NCBI RefSeq assembly: GCF_000016185.1
Contig: NC_011420.2
Span: 4,291,544 to 4,355,543 of the forward strand
Source of the DNA: Rhodospirillum centenum SW
Lineage (GTDB): Bacteria > Pseudomonadota > Alphaproteobacteria > Azospirillales > Azospirillaceae
Reading direction: 5' to 3'
DNA: 64,000 nucleotides
Below are positions 36,032-45,618 of this stretch, piece by piece. A model generated the notes under the pieces. That model saw only the letters and a list, made by a program, of their open reading frames with translations, had not been told where the DNA came from and searched no databases. Each line of letters opens with the position of its first letter. Position 1 is the first letter of the stretch. A program made the position numbers and the translations under genes.

Positions 36032-37342
36032 TCAACGGGACCCCGGCGGCGGCAGCCACGCCGGGACGCTTTCCATCGCCAGCAGTTCTTCCAGCGTCGG
36101 GCGCCGGCGCACCACCGCCCGCTCGCCGCCCGCCACCAGCACCTCCGGCACCAGCGGGCGGGAATTGTAGGTGGAGGCCATGACCGCGCCATAGGCGCCC
36201 GCGGTCAGGATCGCCACCAGATCGCCCGCCTGCATGGGCGGCAGCCGCCGCCCCTTGGCGAAGGTGTCGCCGCTCTCGCAGACCGGGCCGACGACATCCA
36301 TCGCGCTGAGCGGGGCGCCGCGGGCGGGCTGTCTCACCGGCAGGATAGTGTGCCAGGCATCGTAAAGCGAGGGGCGGATCAGGTCGTTCATGGCCGCGTC
36401 CAGGACAAGAAAGCGGCGGTGCAGCCCTTCCTTGACATGGACGACCCGCGACAGCAGGACACCCGCGCTCGCCACCAGGGAGCGGCCGGGCTCCAGCGTG
36501 ATGTGGCAGCCCAGATGCCCCACCGTCTCCCGTACCACCTGCGCATAGGCGCGGTGGTCGGGGCCGATGTCCTCCTCCCGGTAGGGGACGCCGACACCGC
36601 CGCCCAGGTCGATGCGCTCGATCCCGATGCCATGCGCCCGCAGGTCCGTCACCAGCTCCGCCACCTTGGCGAAGGCCAGCGCGAAGGGCGAGGTCTTCAG
36701 GAGCTGGGAGCCGATGTGGATCGCCACGCCCAGCGGGCGCAGGCCCGGCAGGGCCGCGGCGCGGGCGAAGGCAGCGCCGGCCTGGGACCAGTCGATGCCG
36801 AACTTGTCCTCCTTGCGGCCGGTGGCGATCTTGCCGTGCGTCTGTGCGTCCACGTCGGGGTTGACGCGCAGGGCGACGGGCGCCACCAGCCCCAGCCCGC
36901 TGGCCACCGCCGACAGCAGGTCCAGCTCCGGCAGGCTCTCCACGTTGATCTGGTGGATGCCGGCCTTCAGCGCCGCTGCCAGCTCGTCGCGGGTCTTGCC
37001 CACGCCGGAGAAGACGATGCGGTCGGCCGGGATGCCGGCGACCAGCGCGCGCTGCATCTCGCCCACCGACACCACGTCGGCCCCGGCCCCCAGGGCGGTC
37101 AGGGTGCGGATGACGGCAAGGTTGGAGTTGGCCTTCAGGGCATAGCAGACGGCCACGTCGCGCCCGCCGGGGCCGTCCAGGTCGAAGGCGTCGGCATAGG
37201 CCCGCCAGTTCGCCCGCAGCTCCGCCGTGGAATAGACATAGGCCGGCGTGCCCGCCTCCGCCGCGATGGCGGACAGGGGCACGTCCTCGACATGCAGTTC
37301 CCCGTCGCGGTAGGCGAAGCCGGGGGAGGGGACCTTCGCCAT
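36032..37342 (-). CDS. lysA: Diaminopimelate decarboxylase
   Basis: Last step of lysine synthesis, PLP-dependent, cytoplasmic. The 436 residues form an alanine-racemase-type barrel with the PLP lysine in YALKANSNLAVI near 69, HIGSQL near 205, the glycine-rich phosphate-binding IDLGGGVGVPY near 245, EPGRSLVASAG near 285 and the active-site cysteine GPVCESGDTFAKGR near 350. The ATG overlaps the stop of the upstream lipoprotein gene (TGATG); a GTG one codon earlier is also possible. Operon argH-lipoprotein-lysA is a widespread proteobacterial arrangement. Confidence 0.96.
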   Translation of the reverse strand: MAKVPSPGFAYRDGELHVEDVPLSAIAAEAGTPAYVYSTAELRANWRAYADAFDLDGPGGRDVAVCYALKANSNLAVIRTLTALGAGADVVSVGEMQRALVAGIPADRIVFSGVGKTRDELAAALKAGIHQINVESLPELDLLSAVASGLGLVAPVALRVNPDVDAQTHGKIATGRKEDKFGIDWSQAGAAFARAAALPGLRPLGVAIHIGSQLLKTSPFALAFAKVAELVTDLRAHGIGIERIDLGGGVGVPYREEDIGPDHRAYAQVVRETVGHLGCHITLEPGRSLVASAGVLLSRVVHVKEGLHRRFLVLDAAMNDLIRPSLYDAWHTILPVRQPARGAPLSAMDVVGPVCESGDTFAKGRRLPPMQAGDLVAILTAGAYGAVMASTYNSRPLVPEVLVAGGERAVVRRRPTLEELLAMESVPAWLPPPGSR

Positions 37343-37689
37343 CACATGCCCCCGCCGCTCGGCGGGATGGCGGGGCCGGAGCGGCTGCCGGGACGGCGGG
37401 CGATCGGATCGACCGGCTTCAGCGCGTCCTCCGCGCCCGGTGTGGCGACCGTGCCGGTGCCCGGCGTGGCGCCGGGCTGCCCGGCGGCGGGAGCGGGCGT
37501 GCCGGGGACCGGGCGGGACGCCTGTCCGGCGGGCTGCGGGTCCAGCGCCGGATCGGGGTAGAAGCGCCCGGGCTCGGCGTTCGGCGGTGCGTCCGGAAAA
37601 CCCGGCTTCTTGCCGCAGGCCGTCAGCGCCAGGGGCAGGGCCAGCAGCAGGGCCGCGGGCCAGAGGGGGACGGATCGGGTCCGGCTCAC
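37342..37689 (-). CDS. Small lipoprotein between argH and lysA (LptM-like)
   Basis: A 115-residue lipoprotein starting with a GTG that overlaps the argH stop codon (GTGA). The signal ends in lipobox LTAC ([11 protein letters not shown], Cys near 26), followed by [12 protein letters not shown] and a Pro/Gly-rich disordered chain. The position and the C-G-x-K-x-x start resemble LptM/YifL, which helps LptD oxidation in enterobacteria; equating the two is inference, and this protein is longer than typical LptM. Overlaps on both sides show tight translational coupling. Confidence 0.75.
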   Translation of the reverse strand: MSRTRSVPLWPAALLLALPLALTACGKKPGFPDAPPNAEPGRFYPDPALDPQPAGQASRPVPGTPAPAAGQPGATPGTGTVATPGAEDALKPVDPIARRPGSRSGPAIPPSGGGM

Positions 37690-39137
37690 AGGAAACGCTC
37701 CCGGGCGGCCTGGGCCGCCCTGCGCACGAGATCGGGCGCGGTGCCGCCCGGACTGGTGCGGGAGGCGACCGACGCCTCCACGCTCAGCACGGGGAAGATG
37801 TCCGCGGTGATGCGGGGCTCCACGGCCTGGAGCGCCTCCAGCGGCAGGTCGGACAGGCCGCAGCCCCGCTCCTCCGCCGCCTTGACGATGCGGCCGGTGA
37901 CATGGTGCGCCTCGCGGAACGGCATGCCCAGCCGCCGCACCAGCCAGTCGGCCAGATCGGTGGCGGTGGGGAAGCCCGCCTCGACGGCGCGGCGCATGGC
38001 GGCCGGGTCGGCCGTCAGGTCGCGAACCATGCCGGTCATGGCGGCAAGGCAGAGCGACAGCGTCTCCTCCGCCTCGAACACCGGCTCCTTGTCCTCCTGC
38101 ATGTCCTTGGAATAGGCCAGCGGCAGGCCCTTCATCATGACCAGCAGGGCGTTCAGGCTGCCGATCACCCGCCCGGCCTTGCCGCGCACCAGCTCGGCCG
38201 CGTCGGGGTTGCGCTTCTGCGGCATGATCGAGCTGCCGGTGGTGAAGGCGTCCGTCAGCCGGATGAAGCGGAACTGGCTGGTGCACCAGAGGACGATCTC
38301 CTCCGCCAGCCGCGACAGGTGGACACCGCAGATGGCGCCGGCCGACAGGTACTCCAGCGCGAAGTCGCGGTCCGACACGGCGTCCAGCGAATTCGCCGTC
38401 GGCCGGTCGAAGCCCAGCGCCGCGGCCGTCATGGCGCGGTCGATGGGATAGGGCGTGCCGGCCAGGGCGGCGCTGCCCAGCGGGCACTCGTTCAGCCGGA
38501 CCCGGGCGTCGCGCACGCGGCCGCGGTCGCGGCCCAGCATCTCGACATAGGCCAGCAGATGGTGGCCGAAGGTCACCGGCTGCGCCGTCTGGAGATGGGT
38601 GAAGCCGGGCATCACCGTGCCGGCGTACTCCTCCGCCCGGTCGATCAGGGCGGCCTGCAGGGCCCGCAGGTCGCCGTCCAGCCGGTCCAGCGCGTCGCGC
38701 ACCCAGAGCTTGAAGTCCGTCGCCACCTGGTCGTTGCGCGAACGGGCCGTGTGCAGCCGGCCGGCCGGTTCGCCGATCAGCTCCTTCAGCCGCGCCTCCA
38801 CGTTCATGTGGATGTCCTCCAGCGCCGTGCTGAAGGTGAAGCGGCCCTCGCGGATCTCCGCCGCCACCTGCTCCAGCCCGGCGACGATGGCGTCCGCGTC
38901 GGCGGCCGGGATGATTCCCTGGGCGGCCAGCATCCGGGCATGCGCCTGGGAGCCCGCGATGTCCTGGGACCAGAGCCGGCGGTCGAAGCCGATGGAGGCG
39001 TTGATGCGCTCCATGATCTCGGCGGGGCCGCGGGCGAAGCGGCCGCCCCACAGTTCGTTGGAACGGGGACCGCCGGCCTCGGGCCGGGCAGCGGTCGGGC
39101 TGGGCTGTGACGGAGTGTCGGACAGGCTTGACGTCAT
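37686..39137 (-). CDS. argH: Argininosuccinate lyase
   Basis: Final step of arginine synthesis: argininosuccinate to arginine and fumarate. The 483 residues of the fumarase/aspartase superfamily show [21 protein letters not shown] is the opening block, [12 protein letters not shown] near 108, [13 protein letters not shown] near 122, [17 protein letters not shown] near 172 and signature [15 protein letters not shown] near 300. Start at 39137 gives a 25-residue variable N-terminus; the ribosome site is poor. It heads the argH-lipoprotein-lysA-DUF4175 operon and diverges from the thioredoxin gene. Confidence 0.95.
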   Translation of the reverse strand: MTSSLSDTPSQPSPTAARPEAGGPRSNELWGGRFARGPAEIMERINASIGFDRRLWSQDIAGSQAHARMLAAQGIIPAADADAIVAGLEQVAAEIREGRFTFSTALEDIHMNVEARLKELIGEPAGRLHTARSRNDQVATDFKLWVRDALDRLDGDLRALQAALIDRAEEYAGTVMPGFTHLQTAQPVTFGHHLLAYVEMLGRDRGRVRDARVRLNECPLGSAALAGTPYPIDRAMTAAALGFDRPTANSLDAVSDRDFALEYLSAGAICGVHLSRLAEEIVLWCTSQFRFIRLTDAFTTGSSIMPQKRNPDAAELVRGKAGRVIGSLNALLVMMKGLPLAYSKDMQEDKEPVFEAEETLSLCLAAMTGMVRDLTADPAAMRRAVEAGFPTATDLADWLVRRLGMPFREAHHVTGRIVKAAEERGCGLSDLPLEALQAVEPRITADIFPVLSVEASVASRTSPGGTAPDLVRRAAQAARERFL

Positions 39138-39224
39138 GCGGGCGGAGGCCGAGCTATGTCCGGGACGGCGGCGGCGCCGCAGCGCGCCGCACCCGTTCCG
39201 GAACGGAGAGGAACGAGGGGAAGA

Positions 39225-39848
39225 ATGGCGATTTTGCGGCGCCCCGCAATGCCCGTGCTGGCCTTGGCGGCGATTCTCTTGCTGGCGGCCTGCGGCGAAC
39301 AGGATCAGGGCGGCTCCCGGACCGCGGGAGAGACCACGGGTCAGGCTGCGGGACAGGCGGCGGCAGGAGGGGGCACGCTGGCGGAGTCGCTGGCCCCCTT
39401 CACGGTGACCGGCACGCCGCAGCCGGCGCCGGACATCGCCTTCACCGACCGCGACGGCCGTCCGGTCACGCTCGCCGCTTTCCGCGGCAAGGTGGTGCTG
39501 CTGAACCTCTGGGCCGTCTGGTGCCCGCCCTGCGTCAAGGAGATGCCGTCGCTCGACCGGCTCCAGGCGGCGCTGGGCGGGGACGACTTCCAGGTCGTGG
39601 CGCTGTCGCAGGACCGTGGCGGCGCGGCCCAGGTGCTGCCCTTCTACGAGAAGGCGGGGATCGCCCACCTGCCGGTCTATCTCGACCCGCAGACCGCGGC
39701 GATGGCGGCGCTCAAGGCCCGCGGCCTGCCCACCACCTACCTGATCGACCGCGAGGGACGCCTGCTCGGCCGGCTGGAAGGGGAAGCCGCCTGGGACGCC
39801 CCGGCCGCCCTGGACCTGATCCGCCACGTCATCGCGGGGCGCTACTGA
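39225..39848 (+). CDS. TlpA/ResA-like thioredoxin lipoprotein
   Basis: Membrane-anchored periplasmic thiol-disulfide oxidoreductase, 207 residues. Signal peptide with lipobox LLAAC (Cys near 23), Gly/Ala-rich linker to about 60, then thioredoxin fold with redox motif WCPPC near 99-103 in [17 protein letters not shown], and cis-proline [11 protein letters not shown] near 167. GAGGGGAAGA precedes 39225. Family members reduce apocytochrome c or copper-centre cysteines; partner unknown. It is the last host-type gene before the AT-rich island. Confidence 0.9.
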   Translation: MAILRRPAMPVLALAAILLLAACGEQDQGGSRTAGETTGQAAGQAAAGGGTLAESLAPFTVTGTPQPAPDIAFTDRDGRPVTLAAFRGKVVLLNLWAVWCPPCVKEMPSLDRLQAALGGDDFQVVALSQDRGGAAQVLPFYEKAGIAHLPVYLDPQTAAMAALKARGLPTTYLIDREGRLLGRLEGEAAWDAPAALDLIRHVIAGRY

Positions 39849-39859
39849 CCGGCGAGATT

Positions 39860-42345
39860 CGACCGTTCAGGATGTCCTGCGTCCAGATTGCGTGGGATCG
39901 AAATGCCTTGCTTCTTGGCAGACAACTGAATTGAGCTTGCGGGGTTGCAGAGCGCGACCTTGTAACAGCGTATTGGATTCAAGTCTCTTTCGTGGCATCA
40001 TATGGACGGTGGGATCGGAGGTTTAAATGAACGACTCAGACGACGAGAATTCCGTATTCGAAGCTGAGGTGCGCCGTATCGCTAGAGAACTTTTTCCAAA
40101 GGCGCGGATTAATGGCCCGGTTATAGTGGATGGTCGTGAGCGCGACTGTGTTTTTAACGACGGTGAGGTAATGCATGTTATTGAAGCAACAGTATCACGC
40201 AGAAAAGATAAAGCGACAAAGGACTTAGAAAAGAGCGCCGAACTTGTGAAGTCCCTCAGGAGGCAACACCAGGACGTGAACTTTAAAATATGGTTCATTA
40301 CAAAGAGGGAGCCGAGCGCTGATCAAAGTGCTGTCGGATCGGAGATAAAAAAGCTTGCGAAATGCCCGGTCGATGTTTGCAGCTTTCGGACATTTTCGGC
40401 AAAGCTGGTCGATGCTTCAAGTTATTTGAGTTTGCGAGAAAATCATCCTTTTGGTAGTGTGAGAAATCCGGCTGACGACGCGGACTACGCGGTGCCTAGA
40501 GAAGATTATGTCCAAATAGATCTTTTAAATTTCCGCGACAAATCATTAGTTAATGTCGCTTATCTTCCTGAGCGCATGTCGGAATCGCCAGGAGTTTATC
40601 TGTTGGTGGGAGATTTCGGGGCCGGAAAAAGCATGACAATGAGGTATATGTATGATATTCTGGCAGATAAATACATGTCGGGATCGACGACAACATTTCC
40701 AGTATATTTGAATCTGCGTGATCATTTTGGGCAGAGCAACCCCAGTGAAGCCCTGCTCCGGCATGGCAATGAAATTGGCTTTGCGGCGCCAAATCAGTTG
40801 GTGGCTGCCTGGAAGGCGGGTCACTGCCATGTCTTTTTAGATGGCTTTGATGAGCTGTCATCCACGAGGCTAGTTCGCGGAGTGGGTGGTCTTAGAGCGG
40901 CTCGGCGGGAAGCGATGCGTCTAGTACATGCTTTTGTATCGCATCATCCGCGTGACACATCAATATTTGTTGGTGGTAGGCAGCACTATTTTGATAGTTT
41001 GGAGGAATTGGAAAAAGCTCTTGGTTTGCCCTCTAATTTTGTGCACTTGACGCTGAATGAGTTTACTCATGAGCAGGTGACAAAATTTCTTAAAGGTAAA
41101 GGATTTAATGAACGGGTTCCCAATTGGCTCCCCTCGCGGCCTCTGCTGCTCGGGTACTTGGCTATTAAAGGCGTTCTGGCGCGTCACGATCCCGACATTA
41201 GTTCTCTTGCCCGAGAAGAAGGTTGGGACTATCTCGTAGATCGGATATGTGAACGTGAGGCGAGGCAGATTGATCCAATTAGTATTGACCCTCATGCAGT
41301 AAGAGAATTTGTTGAGCGCTTGGCGAGTTGGGCCCGTAGGACTAATTCTGGGCGGGGGCCCGTTCACCTAAATAATATATATTCCATATTCGAAGGTGTT
41401 TTCTCTATGCCGCCTGATGAAAAGGCATCGACGTTGATATTTAGAATGCCTGGTCTTACCTCGGCATCTGGTCAGGAGGACGCACGAGAGTTCATTGATG
41501 ATGATTATGTTGATGCTTGCCGGAGTGGTGATATTATTCGGTTTATAGAGTCTCCCCACGATCCGAAATCAGAGCTTCTTGATGAATCAACCATAAACAT
41601 GGGAGATCTTGGTGCAAGTTTATCTGCTTATAAGCTGTCTGGGGCGACTGCTAAAAAGCTTTCGGCCGCTCTCGATTCGGCTGCCAGAAGAAATGCACCC
41701 TGTTTATCCTTCGATGTCTTGCGAGTAATGCAGCAGATAAACGCGTCGTATGTGGGGCCAAATATAAAAATATCAGATGGATTCTTTAGTGAATACCAAA
41801 TTAGCGCAAGTCCAGATTTGTCAAAAGTGACATTTTCAGAATGCTATTTTAATGTAGTTGAGATTGATGAGGGCGCGAATGCTGGTCCTGAATTCGTTAA
41901 ATGCCAAATAGAGAAGGTTGTTGGCTGTATAGGACAAAAAGATCTGCCTAGTTTTGTTGCCTCTTCGGCGGATGGTATATCAAAGTTTGAGGATGAGGCC
42001 CAGACAAATGCAGATATTCTAGACTTGCCTATGCCAATGAGCACAAAAGTATTAATGACAATCTTAAGAAAGCTTTTTGTTCAGGCTGGAAGAGGGCGGC
42101 GCGAGAATGCCTTTTACCGGGGCCTCGACGGTAGATCTAAGGTCTATGTTCCGGAAATTCTCCAGATAATAGAGAAGATGGAGTTTGCGTCTCCGAGTAA
42201 AAATAGTGGACCGGTTGTTTGGTTCCCAAACCGTAGCTTAGCTCGTGATGCGCATGAAATTTTGCAGGCACCTCTTCATTCAAATCATCCGCTGGCTGCC
42301 CAGGTTCGAATACTTTGAAGTTGCTTCAAAGACCGCACCTGCTCA
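39860..42345. other. AT-rich single-gene genomic island
   Basis: Base composition falls abruptly after the thioredoxin gene and rises again near 42345. Codons rare in all neighbours (ATA, AGA, TTA) are frequent. It contains one large gene and no integrase, transposase, terminal inverted repeat or recognisable att duplication. Edges are estimates from composition. Confidence 0.8.
40027..42318 (+). CDS. NACHT-type STAND NTPase, probable phage-defence protein
   Basis: A 763-residue protein in an AT-rich island. Residues 10-130 look like a PD-(D/E)xK nuclease-type domain: GRERD (Asp 40), then HVIEAT (Glu 53) and a lysine-rich helix RRKDKATKDLEK; the usual ExK is ExT here, so activity is unsure. 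NACHT domain: Walker A GDFGAGKS at 195-202, Walker B VFLDGFDEL at 269-277, sensor-like GGRQHY near 316, RPLLLGYLAI near 371. After a helical stretch, 560-650 has short pentapeptide-like strands (SKVTFSECYF), and 680-740 looks like a winged-helix (TKVLMTILRKLF). A strong GGAGG lies before the ATG. Antiphage function is inferred from fold and context. Confidence 0.8.
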   Translation: MNDSDDENSVFEAEVRRIARELFPKARINGPVIVDGRERDCVFNDGEVMHVIEATVSRRKDKATKDLEKSAELVKSLRRQHQDVNFKIWFITKREPSADQSAVGSEIKKLAKCPVDVCSFRTFSAKLVDASSYLSLRENHPFGSVRNPADDADYAVPREDYVQIDLLNFRDKSLVNVAYLPERMSESPGVYLLVGDFGAGKSMTMRYMYDILADKYMSGSTTTFPVYLNLRDHFGQSNPSEALLRHGNEIGFAAPNQLVAAWKAGHCHVFLDGFDELSSTRLVRGVGGLRAARREAMRLVHAFVSHHPRDTSIFVGGRQHYFDSLEELEKALGLPSNFVHLTLNEFTHEQVTKFLKGKGFNERVPNWLPSRPLLLGYLAIKGVLARHDPDISSLAREEGWDYLVDRICEREARQIDPISIDPHAVREFVERLASWARRTNSGRGPVHLNNIYSIFEGVFSMPPDEKASTLIFRMPGLTSASGQEDAREFIDDDYVDACRSGDIIRFIESPHDPKSELLDESTINMGDLGASLSAYKLSGATAKKLSAALDSAARRNAPCLSFDVLRVMQQINASYVGPNIKISDGFFSEYQISASPDLSKVTFSECYFNVVEIDEGANAGPEFVKCQIEKVVGCIGQKDLPSFVASSADGISKFEDEAQTNADILDLPMPMSTKVLMTILRKLFVQAGRGRRENAFYRGLDGRSKVYVPEILQIIEKMEFASPSKNSGPVVWFPNRSLARDAHEILQAPLHSNHPLAAQVRIL

Positions 42346-42361
42346 TATCACGTTCGAGGCC

Positions 42362-42550
42362 ATGGTGGCCGAGGGGCTGATCCGGGTGGACAGCGAGTTC
42401 CAGTGGGACAACACCTGGGACGAGCCCTACGCCTACGGCGTCTACCACATCGACTTCGGCCAGGGCCGGGTGGTGGAACTGCTGGGCGGCGACTTCGGCG
42501 CGGGCGGCCTCACGGCCGCCAACCTGACCTTCTTCGGGACCTTCGCTTAG
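42362..42550 (+). pseudogene. Probable 3' remnant of a host gene at the island edge
   Basis: Sixty-two codons in host-type GC-rich usage (from MVAEGLIRVDSEFQW to LTFFGTFA) directly right of the island. The frame continues upstream into AT-rich sequence overlapping the end of the NACHT gene, where it no longer looks coding. Either a small intact gene from the ATG at 42362 (GAGG lies just before it) or the tail of a gene cut by the island. No family recognised; Gly/aromatic-rich with the segment WDEPYAYGVYHIDFG. Confidence 0.45.
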
Positions 42551-42572
42551 ACGCGCCGGAGGGGCGGGCCGT

Positions 42573-43445
42573 TTACCGCGTCGGCCGCGGCACGTCGCCG
42601 GAATAGTCGTAGAAGCCGCGCCCGACCTTGCGGCCCAGCCAGCCGGCCTCGACATACTTCACCAGCAGCGGGCAGGGGCGGTACTTGCTGTCCGCCAGCC
42701 CCTCATAGAGCACCTGCATGATGGACAGGCAGGTATCCAGCCCGATGAAGTCGGCCAGCTCCAGCGGGCCCATCGGGTGGTTCGCCCCCAGCTTCATGGC
42801 GGTGTCGATGCCCTCGACCGTGCCGACGCCCTCGTACAGGGTGTAGACGGCCTCGTTGATCATCGGCAGCAGGATGCGGTTGACGATGAAGGCCGGGAAA
42901 TCCTCCGCGATGGCGGCGGTCTTGCCCAGCTTCGCCGTCAGCTCCTTGATCGCCTGGAACGTCTCCTCGTCCGTAGCGATGCCGCGGATGATCTCGACGA
43001 GCTGCATCACCGGCACCGGGTTCATGAAGTGCATGCCGATGAATTTGTGCGGCCGGTCGGTGCTGGCGGCCAGCCGGGTGATGGAGATCGACGAGGTGTT
43101 GGTGGCGACCAGCGCGTCCGCCTTCAGGTGCGGCACGAGCTGCTTGAAGATGGCGCGCTTGACGTCCTCGCTCTCCGTCGCCGCCTCGATCACCAGATCG
43201 CAGTCGGCCAGCGCCGACAGATCGGTCGCGGTGGCGATGCGGGCCAGTGCGGCGTCCTTCGCGGCCTCGGCGATCTTGCCCTTGGCGACCTGCCGCTCCA
43301 GGTTCCGGCCGATGCCGCCGACCGCCTTGGTGAGCTGGTCCTCGCGCACATCCACCAGCTTCACCTGGAAGCCGGCCACCGCGCTGACATGGGCGATGCC
43401 GCTGCCCATCTGGCCGGCACCGATGATACCGATCTTCTCGATCAT
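42573..43445 (-). CDS. hbd: 3-hydroxybutyryl-CoA dehydrogenase
   Basis: Oxidises 3-hydroxybutyryl-CoA (or reduces acetoacetyl-CoA) with NAD(P). The 290 residues are typical: IGIIGAGQMGSGIAHV near 5, TNTSSISITRLA near 117, HFMNPVPVMQLVE near 139, EDFPAFIVNRILLPMINEA near 185, and GANHPMGPLELADFIG near 227. Start at 43445 with CAGGGTAG upstream. It lies downstream of etfB-etfA with a strong hairpin between, so part of the transcription may stop before it. The set fits acyl-CoA oxidation or butyryl/PHB metabolism. Confidence 0.94.
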   Translation of the reverse strand: MIEKIGIIGAGQMGSGIAHVSAVAGFQVKLVDVREDQLTKAVGGIGRNLERQVAKGKIAEAAKDAALARIATATDLSALADCDLVIEAATESEDVKRAIFKQLVPHLKADALVATNTSSISITRLAASTDRPHKFIGMHFMNPVPVMQLVEIIRGIATDEETFQAIKELTAKLGKTAAIAEDFPAFIVNRILLPMINEAVYTLYEGVGTVEGIDTAMKLGANHPMGPLELADFIGLDTCLSIMQVLYEGLADSKYRPCPLLVKYVEAGWLGRKVGRGFYDYSGDVPRPTR

Positions 43446-43526
43446 GCCGCTACCCTGACGCCGCAATGGAAACGAAGGCGCGCCGGGCCCGCCATGGTGG
43501 AAGCGGGGGACGGGACCCGGACGCGG

Positions 43527-43554
43527 AAGGGGCGGCCCGACGGGGCCGCCCCTT
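43527..43554 (-). terminator. Hairpin between etfA and hbd
   Basis: Perfect 11-bp stem AAGGGGCGGCC / GGCCGCCCCTT with a 6-base loop, 12 bases after the etfA stop. There is no T-tract beyond the two in the stem, so it may attenuate or protect the etfBA message rather than end it fully. Confidence 0.5.
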
Positions 43555-43566
43555 CACGATGGCACA

Positions 43567-44508
43567 TTACTTGTCGATCTGCTCGGTCAACTCGGGCACG
43601 ACCTTGAAAAGATCGCCCACCAGGCCGTAGTCGGCGATCTGGAAGATCGGCGCCTCCTCGTCCTTGTTGATGGCGACGATCACCTTGCTGTCCTTCATGC
43701 CGGCCAGATGCTGGATGGCCCCCGAGATGCCGACGGCGATGTACAGCTCCGGCGCCACGATCTTGCCGGTCTGGCCGACCTGGTAGTCGTTCGGCACGAA
43801 GCCGGCGTCCACCGCCGCGCGGGAGGCGCCGACGGCGGCGCCCAGCTTGTCGGCCAGTGCTTCCAGCAGGTGGAAATTGTCGCCCGACTGCATGCCGCGG
43901 CCGCCGGAGACGACGACGCGGGCGGCGGTCAGTTCCGGCCGCTCGGACTTCGACAGCTCCGCCCCGACGAACTTGGACAGGCCGGCGTCGCCGCTGCCCG
44001 ACACGGACTCGACGGTGCCGCTGCCGCCCTCGGCCGCGGCCGGCTCGAAGGCCGTGCCGCGCACCGTGACGACCTTCACGGCGTCCGACGACTGCACGGT
44101 GGCGACGGCGTTGCCGGCATAGATCGGCCGCTCGAACGTGTCGGCGGAGACGACGCCGCTGATCTCGCTGATCTGCTGCACGTCCAGGATCGCGGCGACG
44201 CGCGGGGCGACGTTCTTGCCGAAGGTCGTGGCCGCGAACAGGACATGGCCGTAGCCGCCGTCCTTGGCCACCTTGGCGACCAGCGGGGCGAGGTTCTCGG
44301 CCAGCGGGTGCTCGTACTCGGCGGCGTCGGCCAGCAGCACCCTGGTCACGCCCGCGGCCTTGCCGGCGGCCTCGGCCGCGGCGGCGGCACCCTTGCCGGC
44401 GACCAGCACATGCACGGGGCCGCCCAGCTTGGCGGCGGCGCCCAGGGTCGTCAGGGTCGGCTTCTTGATCGGGCCCTCGGAGGGCTCCGCAACGACGAGG
44501 ATGGTCAT
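43567..44508 (-). CDS. etfA: Electron transfer flavoprotein alpha subunit
   Basis: FAD-binding subunit of ETF, which moves electrons from acyl-CoA and related dehydrogenases to ETF-quinone oxidoreductase. The 313 residues include the FAD domain signature [18 protein letters not shown] near 205, [12 protein letters not shown] near 229, [20 protein letters not shown] near 248 and [10 protein letters not shown] near 285. GGGGGAAG precedes the ATG. etfB ends 15 bases upstream, so the subunits are cotranscribed. Confidence 0.97.
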   Translation of the reverse strand: MTILVVAEPSEGPIKKPTLTTLGAAAKLGGPVHVLVAGKGAAAAAEAAGKAAGVTRVLLADAAEYEHPLAENLAPLVAKVAKDGGYGHVLFAATTFGKNVAPRVAAILDVQQISEISGVVSADTFERPIYAGNAVATVQSSDAVKVVTVRGTAFEPAAAEGGSGTVESVSGSGDAGLSKFVGAELSKSERPELTAARVVVSGGRGMQSGDNFHLLEALADKLGAAVGASRAAVDAGFVPNDYQVGQTGKIVAPELYIAVGISGAIQHLAGMKDSKVIVAINKDEEAPIFQIADYGLVGDLFKVVPELTEQIDK

Positions 44509-44523
44509 GGTCGCTTCCCCCTG

Positions 44524-45273
44524 TCAGATCACGCGGGCTTCGTTGCGCAGCTTGTCCACCAGCGCGGCCACGTCGGCCACCTTGACGCCGCCCTTGCGCT
44601 TCGCCGGCTCGGTGACCTTCAGCGTCTTCAGGCGGGGGCTGAAGTCCACGCCCACCTGATCCGGGGTCAGGGTCTCGATGGGCTTCTTCTTCGCCTTCAT
44701 GATGTTCGGCAGCGAGGCGTAGCGCGGCTCGTTCAGGCGCAGGTCGGTGGTCACCACCGCCGGCAGCTTCAGCTCCACCGTCTCCAGGCCGCCGTCCACC
44801 TCGCGGGTGACGGCGACGGAGCCCTCGGCCGCCACGACCTTGGAGGCGAAGGTGCCCTGCGGCCAGCCCAGCAGCGCGGCCAGCATCTGGCCGGTCTGGT
44901 TGGCGTCGTCGTCGATCGCCTGCTTGCCGACGATGACGAGGCCCGGCTGCTCCTTCTCGGCGATGGCCTTCAGCGCCTTCGCCACGGCCAGCGGCTCGGT
45001 CTCGGCGTCGGTCTGCACCAGCACGCCGCGGTCGGCCCCCATGGCCAGCGCCGTGCGCAGGGTCTCCTGCGCGGCGGCCGGACCGATGGACACGACCACG
45101 ATCTCCGTCGCCTTGCCGGCTTCCTTGAGGCGCACGGCCTCTTCCACCGCGATCTCGTCGAACGGATTCATGGACATCTTCACGTTCGCGAGTTCGACGC
45201 CGGTGTTGTCCGGCTTGACGCGGATCTTGACGTTGTAGTCAACGACCCGTTTCACGGCGACCAGTATCTTCAT
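44524..45273 (-). CDS. etfB: Electron transfer flavoprotein beta subunit
   Basis: AMP-binding subunit of ETF, 249 residues. Conserved blocks: [18 protein letters not shown] at the N-terminus, [17 protein letters not shown] near 35, [10 protein letters not shown] near 78, [15 protein letters not shown] near 117, and the ETF-beta signature region [19 protein letters not shown] near 176. AGGGGAT precedes the ATG at 45273. First gene of etfB-etfA(-hbd); the operator candidate lies about 240 bases upstream. Confidence 0.97.
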   Translation of the reverse strand: MKILVAVKRVVDYNVKIRVKPDNTGVELANVKMSMNPFDEIAVEEAVRLKEAGKATEIVVVSIGPAAAQETLRTALAMGADRGVLVQTDAETEPLAVAKALKAIAEKEQPGLVIVGKQAIDDDANQTGQMLAALLGWPQGTFASKVVAAEGSVAVTREVDGGLETVELKLPAVVTTDLRLNEPRYASLPNIMKAKKKPIETLTPDQVGVDFSPRLKTLKVTEPAKRKGGVKVADVAALVDKLRNEARVI

Positions 45274-45618
45274 CGGCGATCCCCTGGTAGCAAGGCCATT
45301 CCTGGCAGCGGCCCGGTGTCAGCGGCGTGCTGACGGTTCGGTGGCGCGCCGGCCCTGGTTCGGCAGGACTGTCACAGGCGTTCGCGCCCTGCTCAGCCCC
45401 GCCTTCGAGCCGGCGCAAAGTATGTTGCACTCGAAACACTGTCAACGCAGGCCCGGGCGGCATGGCCCCGGCCGGAGCGGCTCCGGGCCGCCCCTCCCGG
45501 CCCAGAGAGATAGTTTACGTTTACGTAATCGTAAAGGGCATCGCTGTCCGCTCTGCGGACGGTCTGCGCAACGGCCCGGTGAATTCCGGTGCGTAGTGTT
45601 GCGTGGCCTGTGGATAAC
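45274..45618. other. 345-bp regulatory region upstream of etfB
   Basis: Gap between the adenosyltransferase and etfB, both on the minus strand. The stretch 45505-45545 is strikingly AT-rich and holds the near-palindrome described separately. No other gene or RNA was recognised. Confidence 0.6.
45514..45535 (-). promoter_or_regulatory. 22-bp near-palindromic operator candidate of etfB-etfA
   Basis: TTTACG and CGTAAA arms flank a central TTACGTAA palindrome; 20 of 22 positions are symmetric. The stacked TTTACG/ACGTAA pattern resembles sites of MerR-type regulators of branched-chain and fatty acid degradation (LiuR-like), known to control etf genes in proteobacteria. Assignment to that regulator is inference. 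Confidence 0.6.

Noticed and set aside
32868..36170. An 1,100-codon plus-strand frame opposite the DUF4175 gene
   Set aside because: Leucine/histidine-rich shadow of the Gln-rich coiled coil on the minus strand.
42303..42311. GGTTCGAAT at the right end of the island as a tRNA-derived attachment site
   Set aside because: Only the T-loop motif is present; there is no acceptor or anticodon arm, no copy at the left edge and no integrase.
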